Part shown: piece by piece, positions 55,942-64,000 of the stretch
Layout: each line of letters starts with the position of its first letter
Numbering within the stretch: the stretch's first letter is position 1
Assembly (NCBI GenBank): GCA_022819825.1
Contig: JAJEGM010000053.1
Coordinates: forward strand, 191,722-255,721
Source: Acidimicrobiia bacterium
Lineage (GTDB): Bacteria; Actinomycetota; Acidimicrobiia; Acidimicrobiales; Bin134
Direction of reading: 5' to 3'
DNA: 64,000 nt
Translations under genes and position numbers: made by a program
The notes under the pieces: generated by a model
Told to the model about the DNA's origin: nothing
Seen by the model: the letters and a program-made list of their open reading frames with translations, nothing else
Database searches by the model: none

Positions 55942-57870
55942 ATGGCGAGGCGGGAACGTTTGACCGTGCCGATGGTGCGGGACAACGGGAGCCTGCGAGA
56001 AGCGACGTGGGAAGAGGCTCTTTCGCGGGCTGCGACTGGATTCAACCAGGTGCTGTCTGAGCATGGGCCGCAGGCGTTCGGGATGTTCAGCTGCTCCAAG
56101 GCCACCAACGAGATGAACTACATCGCCCAGAAGTTCATCCGCACGGTGGTGGGCTCCAACAACATCGACTCCTGCAACCGAACTTGACACGCTCCTTCGG
56201 TCGTCGGTCTGGCGACAGTGTTCGGAGCGGGAGGGGGCACTTGCTCCTACCAGGAGGTTGAGGAAACCGACGTGATCTTCTTGTGGGGATCCAACGCCCG
56301 CGAGGCCCACCCCATCTTCTTCCACCATGTTCTCAAGGGCATCGACAACGGTGCCCGCATGTACTGCGTCGACCCCCGCTACACCTCCTCGGCCCAATTC
56401 TCCGACGTGTGGGTGGGCATTGACGTGGGCACCGACATCGCCTTGGCCAACGGGATCGGCCGAGAGATCATCCACGCCGGTCTGGCCAACCAGGACTTCA
56501 TCGCCCACTCCACCCAGGGATTCGAGGCATACGCCGCCTCGGTGGAGCCGTTCACGTCCGAGGCAGTGGCCGCCATCTGCGGCATACCCGCCGAGGTAGT
56601 GGTGGAGATGGCTCACGCCTACGCCACCGCCGACAAGGCCCAGATCCTGTGGACCCTGGGCATCACCGAGCACCACAACGCGGTCGACAACGTGCTGTCT
56701 CTGTGCAATCTAGCCCTGCTCACCGGCCACGTGGGGCGGTGGGGATCGGGCTTGGTGCCGCTGCGGGGCCAGAACAACGTGCAAGGCGGGGGCGACATGG
56801 GGGCCATCCCCAACAAGTTCCCCGGTTTCGCTGGCGTGGACGACCCTGACCATCGGGCCCGCTTCGAAACTGCCTACGGTCGGGAGCTCAACCCGGTTCC
56901 CGGATTGCACCTGACTCTCATGTTCGAAGCCATGGAGCGGGGCGATCTTCGGGCGTTGTATGTGATCGGCGAGAATCCGGCTGATTCCGAGGCTGATGTG
57001 CTCCACGCCCGGGCCCAGCTCGAGAGCTTGGACATCTTGGTGGTGCAGGACATCTTGATGACCCGCACCGCGGAGATGGCCGACGTAGTGCTGCCCGCGT
57101 CGGTGGCCTGGGCCGAGAGCGACGGCACGGTCACTTCCAGCGAGCGCCGAGTTCAGCGGGTGCGCCCTGCCGTCTCCCCTCCCGGCCAGGCCCGCCACGA
57201 CATCGACATCTTGTGCGATATGGCCGAGGCCATGGGTGACGAACTCGGCCCCCGCGACCCTGAGGCTGCATGGGATGAGCTGCGCTCTCTGTCTGCGATG
57301 CACGGCGGCATGGCCTGGCATCGTCTGGAGGCGGCTGGAGGCCTGCAATGGCCATGTCCCGACGATGACCACCCCGGCAGCGTCTTCCTGCACGGCTGGC
57401 TGTGGGCCGACGACCTTGAGGGTCGCGAACCGGCTCCCTTCTCGGTGCTAGAGCACGAGGGGCCGACCGAGGAGTTAAGCGAGGAGTTCCCCCTGCGACT
57501 CACCACCGGCCGGGCGCTGGACTCCTACAACACCGGGGTGCAAAGCGGTCAATATGATTCGCCGCTGCGGTTCGCCGGCCTGGACTTGAACCCACACGAC
57601 GCTGCGGACTTGGGCATCGCTGATGGCGACCGGGTACGGGTCTGCTCCCCTCGGGGATCGGTAGAAATGAACGCCCGGGTGGTGTCAAGCCTGCCTCGGG
57701 GCTTGGCCTTCACTACCCTGCACCATCCCGAACTGATCGACGTGAACGTGCTCACCAACCCCGACTGGGATCCGAAATCCGGCACCGCCGAGTTCAAGGC
57801 GGCTGCCGTCCGGGTAGAGCGGATCGCTACTCATCAGACCGCCGCGACCGCAGGCGCCTCCGTTGGCTGA
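55942..57870 (+). CDS. fdhA: Formate dehydrogenase catalytic subunit, selenoprotein (Sec82), lacking its N-terminal Fe-S domain
   Basis: Oxidises formate to CO2 on a molybdenum bis-MGD cofactor. The track shows two ORFs (to 56187, from 56218), but the frame is continuous through TGA 56185-56187: NIDSCNRT-U-HAPSVVGL matches E. coli FdhF NVDCCARV-U-HGPSVAGL. Sec82 is the Mo ligand and His83 the catalytic base. The rest of the 642 residues (FLWGSNAREAHPIFFHHVL, LLTGHVGRWGSGLVPLRGQNNVQGGGDMGA, VQDILMTRTAEMADVVLPA, then the dinucleotide-binding domain LRLTTGRALDSYNTGVQSG) is full length. Missing is the first 50-60 residues with the CxxCxxxC...C [4Fe-4S] domain, which is encoded by the third gene. 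ATG 55942 has AAAGGGG upstream; GTG 55936 is the alternative. Confidence 0.93.
56190..56229 (+). promoter_or_regulatory. SECIS element of fdhA
   Basis: After the TGA, an outer 6-bp stem (CGCTCC 56190-56195 with GGAGCG 56224-56229) encloses an apical stem GTCGTC (56200-56205) with GGCGAC (56211-56216, one G-U), closing the loop GGUCU (56206-56210). The loop begins exactly 18 nt after the TGA. E. coli fdhF has the same 18-nt spacing and a GGUCU in its SelB-binding loop. Confidence 0.85.
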
Positions 57871-59614
57871 TCTTCATTTCGGCGACGATCAACCCACCGA
57901 AGCCGAACGGGCGGCCATCGACGCCATCGTCCCCCAAGCAGACGCTGCCACCATCGTCGAAACCGAGCGGGTCGTTCGCGGGGGCCGCAGTCGGCGCCAC
58001 GGCCTTCGCCACCTGCTGTTACCGGTGCTGCACTCGCTTCAGCACGAGATCGGCTGGATCAGCCCCGGCGGTTTGAACGGCGCGGCCGAGCGGCTGGGGG
58101 TTCCCCCCGCCGATGCCTATGGCGTGGCCACGTTCTACGAGTTGCTCCGCACCACCGACCCCGGCCACCGCGACGATGTCGTCCATGTGTGCGTCGACCC
58201 AGCGTGCGCCATGGCCGGAAACGACAACCTACAAGCATCGCTAGAAGCCGACGGGGCCAGGGTCCATGCCAGCCCCTGTCTCGGCCAGTGCGAACGGGCC
58301 CCGGCCCTGTTCGTCCAGGGTGTTGGGCGGCCCGATCAGGTGCCAGCCGATGATGACGAGGACTTTTATCTGCCCCAAGCGGGCGACCTCGGCCTGCGGG
58401 TGCTGTGCCGGGTGGGTGTGGTGGATCCCACCTCCCTGGGCTCCTATCGCAGTCACGGGGGATACCAGGCTCTGGCCCGAGCCATCGAGATGGGATCGGA
58501 TGCCGTCATCACTGCCATCTCCGACTCAGGACTGTCAGGCCGGGGCGGGGCAGCCTTTCCCACCGGGATCAAGTGGCGAGCAGTGGCCGACGAGCCCGGC
58601 CCGGACAAGCACGTGGTGGCCAACTGCGACGAGTCGGAGCCGGGCACGTTCAAGGACCGCATCGTGTGCGAGCACGATCCGTTCGCAGTCATCGAGTCGA
58701 TGACCATCGCCGGTCTGGCCACCGGGGCGCCCCACGGCTGGATCTACATACGGGGCGAGTACCCCCGGGCCACCGCCCGGCTGGAGGATGCCATCGCCCA
58801 GGCCCGGGCCGCTGGCCTATTGGGTGACGACGTGGCCGGCAGCGGGCAGCGCTTCGACATCGAGGTTCGCCGGGGGGCCGGGGCCTACATCTGCGGTGAG
58901 GAGACGGCGCTGTTCAACTCCATCGAGGGCTTCCGGGGCGAGCCCCGCAACAAGCCCCCCTTCCCCACCACCCACGGCCTGTTCAGCCAGCCCACCGCAA
59001 TCAACAACCCCGAGACTCTCATCAACGTGCTGGACATCGTGATCGACGGCCCCGACGCCTACCGCTCGGTTGGCACAGAGCGCTCTCCCGGCACCCGGCT
59101 TTTCTGCTTATCAGGCCGGATAGGGGTTCCCGGGCTCTACGAGGTTTCGTTCGGCACCACGCTGGGCGAATTGCTCGACTTGGCCGGAGGGCCGACCGGG
59201 GACTTGTCCGCGGTGCTGTTGGGTGGTGCAGCCGGGGTGTTTGTCGGTCCCGATGCCCTCGACATGCCCCTCACTCTCGAGGACACCCGTGAAGCGGGAG
59301 CCACCCTGGGGTCGGGCGTGGTGATGGTGTTCGACGACACCGTGGATATGGAGGCGATCGTCGTCCGAATCGCCGAGTTCTTTCGGGACGAGTCGTGCGG
59401 CCAGTGCGTGCCCTGTCGGGTGGGCACCCAGCGCCAGCACGAAGTGCTGGTGGAGTTGCAAAGCTCCAGGCAGCCTCTGGCACCCCAACGAGCCGAGCTC
59501 ATCGACGACATGGCGCTGGCCATGGTCGATGCCTCCATCTGCGGCCTGGGCCACACCGCCGCCTCCGCCGTCCGCTCCGCATTGGCGCTGGGCCTGATAG
59601 GAAATAGCCAGTGA
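57863..59614 (+). CDS. NADH-oxidoreductase subunit: NuoE-NuoF fusion of formate dehydrogenase
   Basis: A 583-residue fusion that passes electrons from the formate dehydrogenase to NAD+. The first 160 residues are NuoE-like with [2Fe-2S] cysteines in CVDPACAMAG and CLGQCERAP. Residues about 180-583 are NuoF-like: NADH site GLSGRGGAAFPTGIKW, FMN site GAYICGEETALFNSIEG, and [4Fe-4S] cysteines in SCGQCVPCRVGTQ with a last Cys in SICGLGHTA. The order follows FdsG-FdsB of soluble NAD-dependent formate dehydrogenases, here joined. TTG start at 57863 overlaps the fdhA stop by 8 nt. Confidence 0.93.
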   Translation: MADLHFGDDQPTEAERAAIDAIVPQADAATIVETERVVRGGRSRRHGLRHLLLPVLHSLQHEIGWISPGGLNGAAERLGVPPADAYGVATFYELLRTTDPGHRDDVVHVCVDPACAMAGNDNLQASLEADGARVHASPCLGQCERAPALFVQGVGRPDQVPADDDEDFYLPQAGDLGLRVLCRVGVVDPTSLGSYRSHGGYQALARAIEMGSDAVITAISDSGLSGRGGAAFPTGIKWRAVADEPGPDKHVVANCDESEPGTFKDRIVCEHDPFAVIESMTIAGLATGAPHGWIYIRGEYPRATARLEDAIAQARAAGLLGDDVAGSGQRFDIEVRRGAGAYICGEETALFNSIEGFRGEPRNKPPFPTTHGLFSQPTAINNPETLINVLDIVIDGPDAYRSVGTERSPGTRLFCLSGRIGVPGLYEVSFGTTLGELLDLAGGPTGDLSAVLLGGAAGVFVGPDALDMPLTLEDTREAGATLGSGVVMVFDDTVDMEAIVVRIAEFFRDESCGQCVPCRVGTQRQHEVLVELQSSRQPLAPQRAELIDDMALAMVDASICGLGHTAASAVRSALALGLIGNSQ

Positions 59615-60450
59615 GCAGCGTCATCACCGAGACCGCGGTGACCATCCGGGTCGACGGCCAAGAGGTGGCCGTGCCCGAAGGGGCGACCATCCTGGATGCA
59701 TGCGACGCGGCGGGCGTGGAGACCCCCACCATCTGCTACGGCCCCACCCTCACCCCGGTGAACGTGTGCCGGGTGTGCGTGGTGGAGCTCGACGGCAGCC
59801 GAGCCCTGGTCCCCTCCTGCTCCCGTCCCGCCGAGGAGGGCATGGTGGTCCACACCGACAGCGAGCGAGTGCGCCACAGCCGCAAGATGGTGCTGGAGTT
59901 CCTGGCCACCGGCGTCGACGTGTCCCAGGCCGATGAGCTGGGCCAGTGGGCCGAGCACTACGGCGCCGACCCCGACCGCTACGTCCCCGGCGGCGAGACC
60001 ATGGACGAGCCGGTGCGGGTGCAGGACAACCTCTACATCCGCGACTACGACAAGTGCGTGCTGTGCTACCGCTGCGTGGAGGCTTGCGGCGACGACGCCC
60101 AGCACACCTACGCCATCTCGGTGGCCGGCCGGGGCTTCGGCGCCCGAATCTCCACCGAATTCGACGTGTCCCTGCCCGACTCGGCCTGCGTCTACTGCGG
60201 CAACTGCGTGGCCGTGTGCCCCACCAACGCCCTCCAGTTCAAGACCGAGTTCGACCTCCGCCAAGCCGACGACTGGCGCCCCGAAGACCAAACCGTCACC
60301 CAAACCGTGTGCTCCTACTGCGGCGTCGGCTGCAACCTCGAACTCCACGTCCAAGACAACCAGATCGTCAAATGCACCTCCCCCGACGACCACGACGTAA
60401 CAAAAGGCAACCTCTGCATAAAAGGCCGCTTCGGCTGGAACTACGTGTAG
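59611..60450 (+). CDS. Ferredoxin-type Fe-S protein carrying the detached N-terminal domain of FdhA
   Basis: A 279-residue electron carrier made of pieces normally found at the N-terminus of FdsA/FdhA. A [2Fe-2S] domain comes first (CYGPTLTPVNVCRVC with Cys42, 53, 56 and 70). There is no NuoG-type HxxxCxxC cluster. Two [4Fe-4S] motifs follow (CVLCYRCVEAC and CVYCGNCVAVCP). The C-terminal 50 residues are the molybdopterin-oxidoreductase [4Fe-4S] domain (CSYCGVGCNLELHVQDNQIV to LCIKGRFGWNYV), including the Lys of CIKG that links this cluster to the pterin. It stops exactly where FdhA begins. GTG start at 59611 overlaps the preceding TGA by 4 nt. It must assemble with FdhA to make a working enzyme. 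Confidence 0.88.
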   Translation: MSSVITETAVTIRVDGQEVAVPEGATILDACDAAGVETPTICYGPTLTPVNVCRVCVVELDGSRALVPSCSRPAEEGMVVHTDSERVRHSRKMVLEFLATGVDVSQADELGQWAEHYGADPDRYVPGGETMDEPVRVQDNLYIRDYDKCVLCYRCVEACGDDAQHTYAISVAGRGFGARISTEFDVSLPDSACVYCGNCVAVCPTNALQFKTEFDLRQADDWRPEDQTVTQTVCSYCGVGCNLELHVQDNQIVKCTSPDDHDVTKGNLCIKGRFGWNYV

Positions 60451-60572
60451 GAACCAGGTGCTGCGCCGGTGCCTCCAGGGGAGGCTCAGGTCAGACTGAG
60501 ATCTGGATCCCGGGCGAAGGCCAAGCGTGGCCAATTGATGTCGTCGCTACGACAAGGAAGGAGCGATGCGAG

Positions 60573-60983
60573 CTACCGACGGGCCTCCCACAGCTCTCGG
60601 GTAATGTCCCATAGCTGAACTATGCCCGTCACCCTGTCGTCTGCTCCTACGACGATCAGAAAATCCTGTTGGTGGTAGTAGCGAAGCAGGGCTTTACTAA
60701 TCGGCCCATTCCTCTTCCGCACCATTCCCTTGACTTGGAATGGGTCGAATGCACCTTCGCTTGCAAGGAGCCTATGGGCCTGGGCCCTCTCCCGATTGAT
60801 TCCCTTGCGCATCAGGTGCCGGGCAGACACAACCCCAACGAGTCTCCTTGATATCTGATCCTCGACGACTGGCAGCTGGTCGAATCCCGCCCTCTCCATC
60901 GTCTCGATGGCCTCGGTAAGCGGATCATCTGCGGCAACGCAGAGCACGTCGTTGACCATCGCACCGTAGATCCTGGAGGGCAT
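60573..60983 (-). CDS. Stand-alone CBS-pair protein
   Basis: A 136-residue protein made only of a CBS pair. The first repeat is YGAMVNDVLCVAADDPLTEAIETMERAGFDQLPVVED with VGVVSARHLMRKGI. The second is VKGMVRKRNGPISKALLRYYHQQDFLIVVGADDRVTGIVQLWDITREL. Such proteins bind adenine nucleotides and regulate partner enzymes or channels, but none can be named here. ATG 60983 has GGAG 6 nt upstream. It is convergent with the formate dehydrogenase operon, and the DNA is less GC-rich than there. Confidence 0.8.
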   Translation of the reverse strand: MPSRIYGAMVNDVLCVAADDPLTEAIETMERAGFDQLPVVEDQISRRLVGVVSARHLMRKGINRERAQAHRLLASEGAFDPFQVKGMVRKRNGPISKALLRYYHQQDFLIVVGADDRVTGIVQLWDITRELWEARR

Positions 60984-61050
60984 TGATTTCTCCTATCCGT
61001 ATCTTGTCGGTGTTGTCGATCCAACTGCCCCATACAAGGAGGTCATGGCT

Positions 61051-61560
61051 TTAGCCTCCCGAGAGGTACTTGCAATAGCGGCATAGCGGATACCCCCCAT
61101 CGCCCCATCTCCTGTCTCCACGACTTATGTCTCCACCCTGTGGGCATCTTGAGTCGATGTGGTGAACCTTGGAGTCGAGTCTGTTAGCCGAGTGAAACGG
61201 GTCCACCACTTCCTTCCTCCTCGTCTCCCTGCTGACTCCGGCTCTCGGCTGAAACGGGGAGGGGGTTTCAGATTTGCTGCGGGCTGCATAGAAATCCTCT
61301 TGTTCACTCATGTCATACGAGCTGAACCGAGCCGCGGCCATGCCGAAAGCGAACACCGCCATCACCGACAGAAACAAGCCCAGTGTCGAGACGCTTCCCG
61401 CCAAGAACACCATCATCTCCCGATTTCCGCTCAGCCCTTCTGAGAAAACCACGAAACTGGTGATCGCCCCAGCCAAAAAGAAGATCGAAGAGGCGACCGC
61501 TACCCAGCAAGCCGCTCGCGCAGCAAGCCAGTAGCCGGGCTTGGGTTGAGGGCTAGTCAT
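61051..61560 (-). CDS. Two-helix membrane protein with a Cys-rich tail
   Basis: A 169-residue protein. Two hydrophobic helices (ACWVAVASSIFFLAGAITSFVVF and MMVFLAGSVSTLGLFLSVMAVFAFGMAAA) occupy the first half. The rest is soluble, basic and ends with HHIDSRCPQGGD and YPLCRYCKYLSGG, suggesting one zinc site formed by two His and three Cys. No family is recognised. ATG at 61560 is chosen over the TTG at 61575. It lies on the same strand as the CBS protein with 67 bp between them. Confidence 0.55.
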   Translation of the reverse strand: MTSPQPKPGYWLAARAACWVAVASSIFFLAGAITSFVVFSEGLSGNREMMVFLAGSVSTLGLFLSVMAVFAFGMAAARFSSYDMSEQEDFYAARSKSETPSPFQPRAGVSRETRRKEVVDPFHSANRLDSKVHHIDSRCPQGGDISRGDRRWGDGGYPLCRYCKYLSGG

Positions 61561-61787
61561 ATTGTTCGTGGCCAATTCTCAGCTGACATTCTCGTGCCAC
61601 CCTTCTATCGATGGGCAGTTCGAACAGGATCCGTTGTGTTCTGACCACACCCACGACTCCTACTCAAGAGAGAGCGCCTTCGTAACGCATGTTGGGCTCA
61701 CACACATGAGACATACCTACCTTATTTCTCATTCATATGCTGGACCATTCCAGGGGATACTGTCACTGGCGTCGGTAGACTATTGGC

Positions 61788-63104
61788 ATGGATTTAGGTG
61801 TCCTCACCAGGGGAAATACTCCAAAGGCCAGCGGCGAGCCACGGCGCAACGAAAGGCCCACGGTGGATGTTCAGCTGGCTGAATTTGGCGGGTTGGGGTC
61901 GGGTGAATTGGTCAAATTGATCCTCCAGGCCGACAGTGCCCGACGGCAGTTGGATGGCTATCTGACTGCCCTGTTAGGCCGGTTTGGCGATTTGGAGGGG
62001 CAGGATGCTGTTGAGGAGTTGTGCCGTCAGTTCGGGCTCGGTCGCCATAAGGCTCGTCAGCAGGCCAAGACCTCTAGCGCGCTCAAGGCGTTGCCCGACA
62101 CGTTGGAGGCTGCCAAGCAGGGGTGGATCTCCATTGATCACGCCCGGGTGATGGGCGAGTCGCATCTGCGGGCACCGCTATCCAAGGATGAAGAGTTGGA
62201 GTTGGTAGTCGTCGCCATCTCAGAGGACTTCGACGAGTTCAAGAAGACTGTGGCCCGCCGGGAGGACCAGCGCCGGGCCGATGACGGGTTGACCCGCCAT
62301 GAGCGCCAGCGGGAGCGACGCAGCGCCAAGGTGTTCGACGGCAACAACGAGATGGTGATCTTGTACGCCGAGTTAGACCGCATCGCTGGCGAGCGGGTCA
62401 AGACCGCTCTGGACGACTTGAGCGATCGGATGTTTCGCGAGGACGCCAGAGCTGAGAGCGACCGCACCCACGAGCAGCGCAACGCCGATGCCCTGGTTGC
62501 ACTCATCACCCAAAAGCCCGACCGAGCAGACAGCGCCGGTAGCGAACCAGCCATAAAGCCCGACGCCTACACGCCTGAAACCAGCGCTGCGAACGACGAT
62601 GCCAACGGTTCGGGGTGTGACCTTGCTCCACAAGCCACGACACTGATCGTCTCTGTCGACTACGACACACTGAGCGACCAGCTCAAGAATGCCGGGCTCA
62701 TCGACGGCACCCCCATCGACGTCGACGACCTCCGCCACATCGCCTGCGACGCCGGCGTGGTGCCCGCCATCTTCGCCGCCGACGGCCAGCCGCTCTACCT
62801 GGGCAGAAAAGAGCGGGCCGCCACAGCGGCCCAAAAGCTGGCGCTGATCGCCCGCGATAAGCAATGTGTTGGCTGCGGCATGAGAGCCAGCGCCTGCGAC
62901 GCCCACCACATCATCTGGTGGGACGAAGACGGGCCCACCGACATCACAAATCTGGTGCTGCTATGCCCTAAGTGCCATAGGAAAGTCCACAAACACGGCT
63001 ACGCGGTGATCAAAGACGCCGCCGGGCAACACCGCTTGAAATCCCCACCCCGCGCAATCGACCGAGATCGAGTTCGGGGACCAACGGAAACTCTTGCTGC
63101 TTAG
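61788..63104 (+). CDS. DUF222 / HNH endonuclease-domain protein (13E12-type)
   Basis: A 438-residue protein of the 13E12-repeat group common in actinobacteria. The helical DUF222 part covers residues about 35-250 (GSGELVKLILQADSARRQLDG, WISIDHARVMGE, GERVKTALDDLSDRMF). The C-terminal HNH nuclease motif is CVGCGMRASACDAHHIIWW followed by DGPTDITNLVLLCPKCHRKVH, with two Cys pairs for zinc and the catalytic His pair. Many copies occur per genome, and their role is debated (mobile or DNA-repair related). It is preceded by about 210 bp of AT-richer DNA without other genes. ATG at 61788. Confidence 0.85.
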   Translation: MDLGVLTRGNTPKASGEPRRNERPTVDVQLAEFGGLGSGELVKLILQADSARRQLDGYLTALLGRFGDLEGQDAVEELCRQFGLGRHKARQQAKTSSALKALPDTLEAAKQGWISIDHARVMGESHLRAPLSKDEELELVVVAISEDFDEFKKTVARREDQRRADDGLTRHERQRERRSAKVFDGNNEMVILYAELDRIAGERVKTALDDLSDRMFREDARAESDRTHEQRNADALVALITQKPDRADSAGSEPAIKPDAYTPETSAANDDANGSGCDLAPQATTLIVSVDYDTLSDQLKNAGLIDGTPIDVDDLRHIACDAGVVPAIFAADGQPLYLGRKERAATAAQKLALIARDKQCVGCGMRASACDAHHIIWWDEDGPTDITNLVLLCPKCHRKVHKHGYAVIKDAAGQHRLKSPPRAIDRDRVRGPTETLAA

Positions 63105-63134
63105 TCACTTTGCGCCCAGCGCGGCACGAGCCCC

Positions 63135-63581
63135 CTACTCGCCTGTTGTCCAGTACTCCTGAATCCGCTCGATGGCCTCTTGCCTGGTCATCTCGCTCAG
63201 ATGGGCATCGGACAGGCCCACTCTGTGTTTCAGTAGGTAGAGCAGATCAGCCGGGATCCCCTCCGTCGATCCTGGTCTCGACCCGCGGTCGGGCGGTGTG
63301 CCCTCTTGTACGCAGCGCCAGAACTCCTCGGCGCTTACCTTGAGCTGGTCGCGCAAGATATGCCCCCAGAGCGCTTCTCCATAGTTCGTGCGATCCGGCG
63401 GTCTTGATATCCGCGTCCTCAAGACGGAGCCATCAGGAAGCTCTAGCTGATAGGTCTCATGATGCGTGTTGCGTCTGCCAACAGCCGAACGCACCAACTT
63501 CCAACCCTCGACTTCGCAGAAACGGGCATGATCACGCCGAGTGGGCGCTGGAAAACTCAAGAATTCCTGCCGTACGCCCAA
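63135..63581 (-). CDS. Putative toxin component of a type II toxin-antitoxin pair
   Basis: A 148-residue protein (EFLSFPAPTRRDHARFCEVEGWKLVR, THHETYQLELPDGSVLRTRISRPPDR, GEALWGHILRDQLKVSAEEFWRCVQEG, LYLLKHRVGLSDAHLSEM). From memory, relatives are annotated as cytotoxic translational repressors of toxin-antitoxin systems, but no catalytic motif can be named. The TTG start at 63581 overlaps the upstream antitoxin-like gene by 25 nt, the coupled order usual for such modules (antitoxin first). The function is inferred mainly from the partner. Confidence 0.6.
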   Translation of the reverse strand: MGVRQEFLSFPAPTRRDHARFCEVEGWKLVRSAVGRRNTHHETYQLELPDGSVLRTRISRPPDRTNYGEALWGHILRDQLKVSAEEFWRCVQEGTPPDRGSRPGSTEGIPADLLYLLKHRVGLSDAHLSEMTRQEAIERIQEYWTTGE

Positions 63582-63967
63582 CTGGCTAGCTCAGCGTCAG
63601 AGCTCATGGACACGAACAGCACGAGCGGCCAAAGGCGCTCGTGGTTTGGTACCAGTCTGAGCCGCTCCTCCCAATCCTCTGCGTACTCCTTAAGGGCGTC
63701 TATGAACTCCTCGACGGCTTCCTCCAGGTCGGCTCCATCGGCGGCGATTGGAGTACCGGGCAAAAACACCGACCAGCCGCCCGCTTCAGCCACTGCCTCG
63801 GGCCTGCCCAGCTGCCAGGAATCGGCGAGAAGTCCCTGGAGACGGTCTCGCTCAACCAGCGCAACCCTTCTGCCATGGCGTTCGATCCCGATTGGCTTAC
63901 CGGCCTCGGCTGCGTCGAGCACTTCACGAAGCCTGCGACGGGTATCCGTGAAGGTGAGAAGCTGCAT
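63557..63967 (-). CDS. Phd/YefM-like antitoxin
   Basis: A 136-residue protein. The N-terminal FTDTRRRLREVLDAAEAGKPIGIERHGRRVALVERDRLQGLL is the Phd/YefM (prevent-host-death) DNA-binding antitoxin domain. The rest is acidic (ADLEEAVEEFIDALKEYAEDWEERL), probably the disordered part that neutralises the toxin. ATG 63967 is chosen over TTG 63973. It overlaps the toxin-like gene and lies at the right edge of the window. Autorepression of its promoter would be expected. Confidence 0.7.
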   Translation of the reverse strand: MQLLTFTDTRRRLREVLDAAEAGKPIGIERHGRRVALVERDRLQGLLADSWQLGRPEAVAEAGGWSVFLPGTPIAADGADLEEAVEEFIDALKEYAEDWEERLRLVPNHERLWPLVLFVSMSSDAELASWAYGRNS

Positions 63968-64000
63968 AAACAAAGACTATCCGGGCAAATACGTACGTCA

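Noticed and set aside
56185-56217. Frameshift or nonsense mutation splitting fdhA
   Set aside because: The frame is the same on both sides, the TGA sits exactly at the Sec position and a SECIS-like hairpin follows at the right distance.
59137-60534. Leftward 465-residue ORF opposite the formate dehydrogenase genes
   Set aside because: Antisense shadow of two complete Fe-S subunit genes.

Overview
The window is GC-rich, densely packed bacterial chromosome with many GTG and TTG starts and many 1-8 nt stop/start overlaps. Gene content (DUF3151, DUF2510, a DUF222/HNH protein, MobA, a two-subunit NADPH-type glutamate synthase, several amidohydrolase-2 proteins, a SigE-like ECF factor) points to a high-GC actinobacterium, possibly of the Acidimicrobiia. 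That placement is an inference; no rRNA or other marker gene is present.

Layout. 0-7.2 kb: end of a CBS protein (probably a ClC channel), then a leftward run of phosphoribosyltransferase, RNase D, MobA, flavin reductase, DUF3151, pyruvate kinase and a SirB1-like protein, then a rightward glycerophosphodiesterase. 7.2-7.7 kb: a non-coding stretch with a sigma-70-like promoter and several GNRA-capped hairpins, a candidate structured RNA. 7.7-15.9 kb: alpha/beta hydrolase, gltBD, M18 aminopeptidase. 15.9-23.1 kb: two TrkH-type channel subunits, TrkA, 5-formyl-THF cyclo-ligase and a membrane pyrophosphatase with the K+-dependent signature. 23.1-44.5 kb: a catabolic and housekeeping mosaic (hydrolases, AlkB-like oxygenase, two zinc alcohol dehydrogenases, hydroxyacyl-CoA dehydrogenase, dienelactone hydrolase, MaoC-like protein, BKACE, FAH-family enzyme, FadH-like flavoenzyme, ABC-2 exporter). 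44.5-50 kb: amidohydrolases and an ECF sigma factor with a membrane-anchored propeller-like partner. 50-54 kb: a GrdB-like selenoprotein with xylB and xylA. 54-60.5 kb: formate-THF ligase followed by a NAD-type formate dehydrogenase operon. 60.5-64 kb: a CBS protein, a small membrane protein, a DUF222/HNH protein and a putative toxin-antitoxin pair.

The most important result is that two genes are each split in the ORF track by an in-frame TGA that is best read as selenocysteine. One is the formate dehydrogenase catalytic subunit: the TGA lies at the active site and is followed by a hairpin with a GGUCU loop at the same 18-nt spacing as in E. coli fdhF. The other is a GrdB-like protein with the motif ILTPV-U-PLC, also followed by a strong hairpin. 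The genome should therefore encode selA, selB, selC and selD elsewhere. The formate dehydrogenase is also split and reordered: the ferredoxin domains and the N-terminal [4Fe-4S] domain of the alpha subunit form the last gene of the operon, and the catalytic part forms the first.

Other notable points: one TrkH paralogue has Ser instead of Gly in its first pore loop, the change that makes plant HKT transporters Na+-selective. The pyruvate kinase has a K+-independent signature while the neighbouring pyrophosphatase has a K+-dependent one. Small duplications occur at gene edges, including a second copy of the trkA tail that differs only at synonymous positions. mobA seems to lack a conventional start codon in a sensible position.
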